Assembly: GCF_000003815.2 (NCBI RefSeq)
Contig: NC_049993.1
Location: 17,059,565-17,123,564 of the forward strand
Length of the DNA stretch: 64,000 nucleotides
DNA from: Branchiostoma floridae
Taxonomy: Eukaryota; Chordata; Leptocardii; Amphioxiformes; Branchiostomatidae
Direction of reading: 5' to 3'
Below the pieces are notes generated by a model, which was not told where the DNA came from, did no database searches, and saw nothing but the letters and a program-made list of their open reading frames with translations. This document shows, one piece after another, positions 56,284 to 64,000 of the stretch (its first letter is position 1; each line of letters begins with the position of its first letter). The position numbers and the translations under genes are program-made.

Positions 56284-59200
56284 TTAAACTGCCAGTCTGT
56301 GCACTTGTGACACGTAGAGCCCAGCTCTGTTGACAGCGGTGATTATGACGTAATGTGCCCTGCTGTGGTCCACCCCCGTCACTGTCATGGCCGTTTCCGT
56401 GGTTTCCATCCACTGCATGACGTCACTTCCTCCTCGGACGGTTCCCAAGGAAACCTCGTAAATGAGCGCTGATTGGCTGAGGAAGTTGCCCGTCCAATCA
56501 AGATGCAGGATGTCTGGAGGCTGCCATTGGCTGACAACTGAAGACCCTAAATGGGACAAATCATATATTGGCTTATATAATTACATTGTACTTACGAGTA
56601 CTTTTTATACTAAAGCAGTTGGACATTAGATGTACACAAAAACATCTAAAACGACATCAGTAAGTAGTGATATAAATGATATAACAGCCTGCTAATAAGC
56701 CTGCTTACTCTTTTCCAGTCTGAGGGAGATAAATTTCATACAAGATTGTTCGTTTTGTAGCTTCCCTCCCACGACCACGTATGTCATCAGCGGCTACTCT
56801 GTAAGCAGAGGTTAGGCTCCGGCTGGTTTTGGACTTTATGGTTTTCATATTGTCGACAAGCTTAGCACCTGGAACTTTCTCACGCTCAAACTATGTATTA
56901 TAAATAGATGGGGAGACACGAACCGTTGACTAGCGGCTGTTCCGTCTCTATGGTAACGTTAGTCCAGACCGCGTTGCTGACCAGCCCTCCCATGTTGACG
57001 GCCCGACAGAAGACGGAATACGTCTGGTGTGACTCCAGCCCCAGGCCGGACAGCGTGGCCGACGTCTCCCCGTTATCTCCGGCAGCCAGCCATGTGTGAG
57101 TGTAGTTGTTAGGGCCACTGATGGAAATCTGGGGATATGAAAAATATGCAGTGATATGTAACAATGGCGCTAAGAACAAGTATGGACTGGTGTGGTATTA
57201 AGTATTGTCTGGTGTGACTCCAGCCCCAGGCCGGACAGCGTGGCCGACGTCTCCCCGTTATCTCCGGCAGACAGCCACGTGTGCGTGTAGTTGTTAGGGC
57301 CGCTGATGGAAATCTGGGGATATGGTAAAATTTGTAAGGGCGCAATCGTCGTGCGATTTTGATGCCATAGGATTTTCAAGCAGGTTGTGACATTACTAAC
57401 CACCGGTTCTTGATCCAAAACAGCATTTTGTATCCCAAGACAGTTGAATTTTGCAGGAGACGTACATTTTTGTCCCCCATATGTCCGAAGTTAGCGATCG
57501 TACGAAGTAAAAACTAGAGTGGTACAAAGTATATGTTACAAAATAAACAAATCAAACTACCTTGTAAATGCAAAACAGCCTGGTAGATCCATAATCATAG
57601 GAATATCTATCAATACATTTCTTCCATCTATCTATCTACGAATGTAACAAAATCCGTGTGATGACGTAAAAGAAAACTTGTCTCCTAAACTGATAAATGT
57701 CATTCTTTTCTGGAAATTGAAATGTTGACATACTGACATGTTTATTAATTCTTTCTCAAGAGCCATTAGCAGCCAATCTTAAAGGTATCAGCAATATCAG
57801 TACAGTACCTCATAGTGGTCAATTCCGGCCTCATCGCTAAATCCTTCCCAGAAGAAGCGAAGTTGTTCCGCCGCACTCTGGTACCTGTCCTCTGCAGGGA
57901 AGGGAGTTTGGGACGGGGACGCCACACGGAGCGCGGCAGCCGTGCTGTCGGGCGGGCTGGTGACGAGAGTCGCCCCGTCTGTGACGGCCTGGGACTCCAG
58001 CCCCGCCTGGTTGTGGCACCGCACGGTGGTGTAGACCGTCTGTCCGTGGTAGATCAGACCTGTCAGGTTCTTTGATGAGGATGAGAAGCTATCGGTGGAC
58101 TGGAAGTGCGAGATCTCTGTCGAACCTGGGCTTAGACCTAGGGGGAAATTGGAAATGTAAAAGAATTGTTTTTGTTTTTTAATTTCATTCTATTCTATTC
58201 CATTATATTATATCATATATTACCATAGCTATGTACAGTGGAAGGATAATTCTATACGCACGGATAGCGAATAACCGGTGCAATGGCCTAGTGGGTAGAG
58301 TGTTCGCCTTGCATTCGGAAGGTCGTGAGTTCGATCCCGGCCGAGTCATACCAAAGACTATAAAAATGGTACATGCTGCTTTCTCTGCTTAGCACTCAGC
58401 ATTCGGGAAAGAGTATGGAAGTTGAACACACACCACTACCAGTGGACTAGCCCCCTGCTGTAGTGATTGCGTTGTGTGTGGCCCAGGGCTAACGAAACAG
58501 AGATGGGCACCGCCCTATGCGCCAGAAATGGGCACCGCCCTTGGCGCGGGAAGGGTTTAACTTTTAACGGATAGCGAGTCAAAGTAATAAGGGATGGAGG
58601 GTACTGTCAGTGACAAAGTTCTAAAATAAATTTAGTAACAGTAACACTAGCCCTGAAGGGTACATACAATAACATCAAAATGAGCTATCACTTGAAGATT
58701 ACGCGATTGCAGACTATTATTGGTTATAGATCGTGTAACAGAATTTACCTTGCCCCCACTCACACCAGCTCACACCGCTCTCCTTGTCTGAAACTTCCCA
58801 GCTGGCAGCAAATGTTTCCGTGCTCTGGTAGTCTACGTCATCAGGCTCAACTCCATCCTAGAACGATGAAAAGGAAGATTTACCAACGTTTTAAAGTGAA
58901 ACCTCTTATAAGTGACATTTCAGGTGGCCGTAACTAGAGTGTAGGAATCATTTTGTGTTTATCGGTAAGTTGCAATATCATCCATTGGCTTAGTTAGTTA
59001 TTAGAGAGCGTGGTGATCTCTGTATCAAAATATAAGTTACAGTTCAGATATACAGGACTCGAATGCTACAGGAAAAAACAGCATTTGCGCCATTAACATG
59101 TTAAACGTTCCCTTCGTGAAAATAAACAAGCCCACTACTACCAAAGGCTACTAATACAGTGACAATGTACTACAACTACTACTACTACTGAGCACACTGC

Positions 59201-62200
59201 TACTGCTACCACTGCTACCACTTTTAATACTTCCCATCTACTACTGCTTCTGCTACTACTAATTTACTACAGTTATTACCCCTGTGACTTATAACTCACC
59301 TGCATGTTACTGATGACCGGGGGAGTCGGGTTCTGAAATATGGTCTCACCTGTATGTTACTGATAACCGGGGAAGTCGGGTTCTGACATGTGGTCTCACC
59401 TGTATGTTACTGATGACTGGGGGAGTTAGGTTCTGAAATGTGGTCTCACATGTATGTTACTGATGACCGGAGGAGTCAGGTTCTGACATGTGGTCTCACC
59501 TGTATGTTCCTGATGACCGGAGGAGTCAGGTTCTGAAATGTGGTCTCACATGTATGTTACTGATGACCGGAGGAGTCAGGTTCTGACATGTGGTCTCACC
59601 TGTATGTTCCTGATGACCGGGGGAGTCAGGTTCTGACATATGCATATGGTCTCACCTGTATGTTCACTTCGTAGGTCCACTACGGCAGGTTCTGAAATGT
59701 GGTCACATGTTACTGATGACCGGAGGAGAAATGTGGTCTCACCTGTATGTTACTGATGACCGGGGGAGTCAGGTTCTGAAATGTGGTCTCACCTGTATGT
59801 TACTGATGACCGGAGGAGTCAGGTTCTGAAATGTGGTCTCACATGTATGTTACTGATGACCGGGGGAGTCAGGTTCTGAAATGTGGTCTCACCTGTATGT
59901 TACTGATGACCGGAGGAGTCAGGTCCACCACGGCAGGTACTGAGTACACCACAGTCCTCAGCTCCGCGGCATTGGTGGCCACCACGGTGACGTGAACAGA
60001 ACTGCCGTGCTGCAGATGTAAATTTTCGTTCCTTCCAGACGTGCTACGCCCCACCGACGTAAAGCCCTGGAGCTGGGTTCCTCCTTCAGTTACAAAAAAG
60101 GCAAGAAAAAAAGCTTGTGAAAAATACAAGATAAAAATAAATAAAAATAAATCTTTTAAATATACATAAATACACCTATCAAACATGAAGTTTACGTTGC
60201 TTTTTTTTTCAAATCATAGTTATTGCCCCATCTTTGAAGATTGATTACCATTTTGAGGGAAGTAATTGCCTTTTTCTTAAAGTCTGACTACCAACTATTA
60301 AAAATAAGAACAAAACAGTGGAAGGCAGAGAACGAGAATATCATTGGAAGTATACAATCCATAAACACACTTATAAAAAACACACATCACTTTGTTAAGA
60401 ATGTGCCATAAGATACCTTTCACTGTGCCAATAGCCCATTCGTACTTGACAATCGGGCTCTCCAGATCCTCCAGGTTCCAGCTCGCCTGCACCACGTGCC
60501 AGTCCGCCGCCGTGCTGGTGTGCACGTGTACCAGTCCTGAGGCGCTCTCTCCGTCCGACTCTCGCTGAGTACTGACGTTCACGAGCCGTACACTGACCTG
60601 GTCTAGCGCCATTCCGGCCCTACCGACGGACCTGAACGTGATGTCAGACTCAGAACCGGTCGCTGTGAAATAATAGATGTGCTGGTGCCAGTTTTGAGCT
60701 ACTTCGTCGCTTGAACCGCTGCCGTCGAACGTACCGAATCGTTGGTATAACTTGAACGTCTTGTGCAGACCTGGTGCTGACACCTTCCCTTCTTGGGACT
60801 GAAGGGGAAGGGACAGTTTCTCCACGTGTCTGGCGTGGAAGGTGAGTTGGTACTTGTGACCGGGCTGAGTCGGTACCGTCTGTGAGATGCTACCGTGTAG
60901 ATGTAGATACTTTTGTCCATCTTTGGTAGCAAATCCGGACGCAGCTACAGCTTCAGCTGTACCTATGATTGAAAGGTTTATATCATTGGAAGAGTAATTA
61001 TCATTGCATCCTCCTTTAAAAATGCTCAAAGCTATACGTTAAGGTGGGCTCCCACTGCACTCGCGTCACGCTTGCGTCGCTTGGGGGTTCGACAACGCAG
61101 ACGTAACCCCGCGGCACCTATAGGTGACGCGAGCGAACCTAGAGGTGACACAAGCAAACCTAGAGGTGACACAAGCAAGCGCGACGTTTTTTTGGAAGTT
61201 AAAAAATAACGCAAGTGGCAAGATGCCCCAAGAGTGACCCAAGGGTGACACAACAGTGACCCAAGAGAACACTACAGTGAAACAACAGTGACGCCAACAT
61301 GCCTTCAACAGTATCAAGGTTATATTTTGTCTATTTTGCACCAAGTATCAAAAGTAAACATCATTTTATTATTGAAAAGCTATATTGGATACATTTTGGA
61401 TATCATTTTACAACAGTGACCCAAGAGTAACACAACAGAGACACAACAGTGACACAACAGTGACGCCAACATGCCTTCAACAGTATCACGGTTATATTTT
61501 GTCTATTTCCTATTAAAACGTAGGAAATATCAAGATTTTTCATTTGTGAAATATGCAAATTAACACACAACATTACACATACTTGTTGCAAAAAACATAA
61601 GCGATGGAGTCAAATCTGGTATATGGTTCGTGTCCATTCATTTGGGTTACTTCTTTTACTGTAAAAGTCTTTCAAGGTTATCATATAACATAAGTAACAT
61701 TAATAAGCATAAGCATCATCACAAGGGAAATTATTTCATTATAAATCTCATTGTTAGGCATTTTCATCATTATACAGTGATTTTTCATACATTGACAACG
61801 CTGCGACTTCCGATAACCTGTCAATTTAGTCTAGAAACGCAACAGTGACGCATGTCAGTGGGAGCGCAACAGAAAATCGGCGAAAATAACACAACAGTGA
61901 CACAATGAACGAACCCCGAAGCGACGCAATCGTGACGCGAGTGCAGTGGGAGCCCACCTTTAGCATTGTTCCAAATACGATTATCAGTTTGGGGTTAACA
62001 GTGACTTCAAAAATGCTAGAAATAAGTCTATGGTCTTTTCCGCAGTGCAATGAAAACTGTCAGTAAGTGAAATGCTGTACCAAAGATTAACAAATTAACT
62101 GAATTTGAAACTTTGACAATCAATTGTTTGGGTTTTACAAACTGCTTCAGAAATAATCATCTTCTCTATTCATAATCAATGACTGGTTACCTGATACATT

Positions 62201-63069
62201 CAACACTGAACTACCTGCTCCAAGGGCCTGCGCAAAAGAAGGGCTATGAAATAGATTAGATTTGTTTGAACGAGAGCTTATTTCACCTATATTATACGAT
62301 ACATGTATAATATGTAAATATGTGATGTGAATAGTTACCTGATACATTCCAATCTGCTACTCCAAGAGCCTGCTCAAAAGAAGGGTTGTTGACCAGGTTC
62401 GGACCGAAGTTGAGCTTCTCGACAGGAACAGGCGGAGTAGAGTCTACAGTGATGCCGTTTGAGGACACCGGTGATGATCGCAGACCCGCGGCGTCCACAG
62501 CTGTCACTGTCGAGTAGTATTTGGTACCTGTTGCCATGGACACAGTTATACATTATGAGAGGCATTTTCTAAGTATTAAATTTTCACATGTGTACTGACC
62601 GCTCAACAGACTTCAAGGAAATAGTAATAGTAGACTGGCGGTCACTACAGACAGGGTTCCTAAAGCTTGGGTCGGGTTAGCCTGTGTTTACACAATCTCT
62701 AATAGTGGCAACTGTAAGGCTGGCCACTAGGAGCGCGATTTCATTCAGGTTTGGGTTGGTCAATGGGACAAATGGCAGAGATAGCAGACAAACAACGAAG
62801 GGAGGCAGTCCAAAATCTGACTTACCTGATATTAAAGCCTGTGTGAGCTTGTCAGAAGCAGAAATCTGGACGCCGACGTCTCTACAAGATAAAATGTCCT
62901 CCGCTCCAGGAGAGGACCCCACACACCAGACGTAATGGTGTATGTAAGACTCCAGGTCTGAGAAGCCGTGCCACGTGGCCCACACGGAGAGACTATCGTT
63001 CTGGTAGTCAGCGTCGTGCAGACCGAGACCGTCGTACACCGTGCCTTCTGTAGGTGCGATGGTGTCCAC
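56284..63069 (-). CDS. Inverted paralogue of the C-terminal part of the giant protein (copy B, 5' end not found)
   Basis: Eight exons: 63069-62826, 62527-62339, 60962-60417, 60083-59893, 58857-58749, 58137-57809, 57128-56924, 56546-56284, total 2076 nt, all in phase and ending in TAA after VSQVHRLAV. They cover the same region as copy A 49766-53926 with mostly identical residues: the TPP module, the galactose-binding-like domain and the terminal FN3-like modules. Five of the last six exons are equal in length to the A exons with small substitutions, and all are open. The first A exon (439 nt) corresponds to two B exons (244 and 189 nt). No match to the A exon at 49349-49509 is visible in 63070-64000, so upstream exons are beyond the window or absent. 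It could be a functional gene or a 5'-truncated duplicate. Confidence 0.72.
57206..57313 (-). pseudogene. Truncated duplicate of the penultimate exon (copy B)
   Basis: This is the minus-strand counterpart of the remnant at 53142-53249, lying just upstream of the real exon 57128-56924 and ending at the same QSHQT/ESHQT point, after which the sequence reads ATACTTAATACC. It has an acceptor but no donor. Confidence 0.7.
58271..58566 (+). mobile_element. tRNA-derived SINE with target-site duplication
   Basis: The element opens with a tRNA-like head: TGGCCTAGTGGGTAGAG (A box) and GAGTTCGATCCCGGC (B box), followed by a non-tRNA body of about 220 bases. It is flanked by an 11-base direct repeat ACGGATAGCGA (58260-58270 and 58567-58577). 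It sits in a copy B intron (58138-58748); the matching copy A intron (52271-52624) lacks it, so it inserted after the duplication. Confidence 0.85.
59300..59892 (-). repeat. Minisatellite of the same exon-intron boundary (copy B, 50-bp units)
   Basis: About twelve units follow the real donor at 59892. Most are 50 bp and lack the 14-base CCTGCCGTGGTGGA segment; one unit is truncated to about 34 bp and one near 59660 retains a relic of the longer form. Units alternate between CAGGTGAG and CATGTGAG at the donor position. The first unit after the true donor introduces an in-frame TGA. Confidence 0.88.
61042..61959. mobile_element. 918-bp Harbinger-like MITE
   Basis: Long terminal inverted repeats start AGGTGGGCTCCCACTGCACT and continue into CGCGTCACG at both ends, and a TTA target duplication flanks the element (61039-61041 and 61960-61962). 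The inside is full of short direct repeats of the ACAACAGTGAC type, and a roughly 90-bp block is duplicated (about 61256-61340 and 61414-61510). No transposase is encoded. TTA target sites with such ends are typical of PIF/Harbinger elements. It lies in copy B intron 60963-62338, absent from the copy A intron. Confidence 0.75.
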
Positions 63070-63399
63070 CTGTGTGAAAATACAGAAAAAGCAGTTGTTA
63101 ACCAAAAGGGACAATCAGGGCCCCAAACTAGGTCTGACATTAATATACACCTCAGAAAGCAAGGTATACGTACAAACAGTGTTAAGTAAGTTTCAGAGCA
63201 GTTCCGAAAGAAGTTGTTCATTTCTACTCACACCAAACTACATAGATGGGGCATTTGCAATGATGGAGTTAAAATGATCTTCACTACAACATAACCACAT
63301 GAATGACATGATGAAACGCCATACCCAACAAACTTCTCAAAACCATGCAAGAATATGTAGGCAAACTGAAAGCAGATGTATCTTGTCAAGTGTATTTTA

Positions 63400-63480
63400 C
63401 TTACTTACTTAGATTTTTTGCCGGGGCGCCGCAGGCGCCCGGCTTTGTCCCCGGTTTAATGGTTCGTCCTTGGATGGGTC
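63400..63480 (-). mobile_element. Possible LINE 3' tail
   Basis: A (TTAC)n run at about 63400-63411 followed by GATTTTTTGCCGGGGCGCCG and CAGGCGCCCGG has the same layout as the 46444 fragment (tail repeat, stop, short coding end on the minus strand). Too little is left to name it. Confidence 0.35.
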
Positions 63481-63489
63481 TGCTATGGT

Positions 63490-63610
63490 CGCAAAATGTA
63501 CCGTGCGTTTTTACGACAATTCTCAGCCCTTCTCAGCCCTTCAAATAAACGCAATGTACCGTGCGTTTTTACGACAATTCTCAGCCCTTCTTAGCCCTTC
63601 AAATAAACGT
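63490..63610. repeat. Tandem duplication of about 58 bp
   Basis: The unit AATGTACCGTGCGTTTTTAC, GACAATTCTCAGCCCTTC, ending CTTCAAATAAACG, occurs twice back to back. Within it TTCTCAGCCC is itself doubled in the first copy. Confidence 0.8.
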
Positions 63611-63785
63611 TGTAAGAATACTGTTTATCCATGACCTCTACTCGTACAGAAAACATTGCAGCGCTCATTAGCAAAGTCTAGGAAAGGAAAATGTTTCTTG
63701 ATTTGCAGTAAAACACTGGTCATGTAACATTTGAGGAGTTGTCGTTAAATCGCACGGTTCATTTTGCGATAGCGTTGACGGGTCC

Positions 63786-64000
63786 GGGTATTTAGCGGAA
63801 TAACCCGGAATAACCCGGAATAACCCGGAATAACCTTAATAAAGGATGAAAGCTACCGAAATACAGTGTGCTTTGATAAGTTAAGATCGCAGAATGCAAT
63901 ATTTTGGCATAAAATAATGTATATATGGCCATGGGAACAAGAAATATTACGGTTATTCCGGGTTATTCCGGGTCATTTCGGGTTATTCCGGTAAATACCC
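63786..64000. mobile_element. Foldback element with GGAATAACCC tandem arms at the window edge
   Basis: GGGTATTTAGCGGAATAACC and three further GGAATAACCC units (63786-63835) are mirrored by GGTTATTCCGGG units ending GGTTATTCCGGTAAATACCC at 64000. The interior of about 115 bases has no ORF. The right end coincides with the window end. Confidence 0.7.

Larger units (their letters stand above)
63070..64000. other. Right edge, upstream of the last traced copy B exon
   Basis: No counterpart of the preceding copy A exon was found in these 930 bases, although the copy A intron at this position is only 256 bases. The region holds the possible LINE tail, the 58-bp duplication and the foldback element listed separately. 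Confidence 0.5.

Noticed and set aside
58273-58345. tRNA gene
   Set aside because: A and B boxes are present, but the element continues into a long non-tRNA body and has target-site duplications, so it is a SINE.
49766-63069. The inverted copy as an unmerged allele
   Set aside because: The arms lie in one scaffold without a gap between them, in opposite orientation, and differ by an intron, array unit type, SINE and MITE. A paralogue is more likely, though only long reads can settle it.

Overview
This is eukaryotic, metazoan genomic DNA: many small exons with GT-AG introns, secreted multidomain proteins, microsatellites, MITEs, LINE fragments and a tRNA-derived SINE, plus two 100-N scaffold gaps. 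The high intron density, the repeat-rich introns and the two protein types (a vitellogenin-like lipid carrier and thrombospondin/fibronectin-like extracellular giants) suggest a cephalochordate (Branchiostoma-like). That species call is inference; no sequence comparison was run.

Layout. (1) 892-21620, minus strand: a 26-exon large lipid transfer protein (LLTP) gene of about 1160 aa whose exon phases all fit. Its C-terminus reads as a LECT2/M23-like domain, an unusual fusion. (2) 18301-22034, plus strand: a six-exon gene for a secreted TSP1-like protein of about 313 aa. It is interlocked with the LLTP gene: its first five exons lie in LLTP intron 1, and LLTP exon 1 lies in its last intron. (3) 22011-22265: a broken copy of a signal-peptide/TSP1 first exon. 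(4) 22850-53926, plus strand: a 53-exon gene for a secreted protein of about 3358 aa. It begins with TSP1-like and EGF-like modules, continues with about 20 fibronectin-III-like 'TPP' modules, and has a galactose-binding-like domain near the C-terminus. (5) 56284-63069, minus strand: a tail-to-tail inverted paralogue of the last seven exons of gene 4. (6) 63070-64000: repeat-derived sequence at the right edge.

The two inverted copies allow a direct comparison. Copy A (plus) lacks an intron that copy B keeps. Each copy carries a tandem minisatellite built from the same exon-intron boundary, with different repeat units. Both share a truncated duplicate exon that must predate the inversion. Copy B introns gained a SINE and a 918-bp Harbinger-like MITE.

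Gene models were assembled by hand from splice signals, reading frame and phase continuity. Coding totals come out as exact multiples of three (LLTP 3483 nt, TSP1 gene 942 nt, giant gene 10077 nt, copy B 2076 nt). UTRs and alternative first exons were not resolved.
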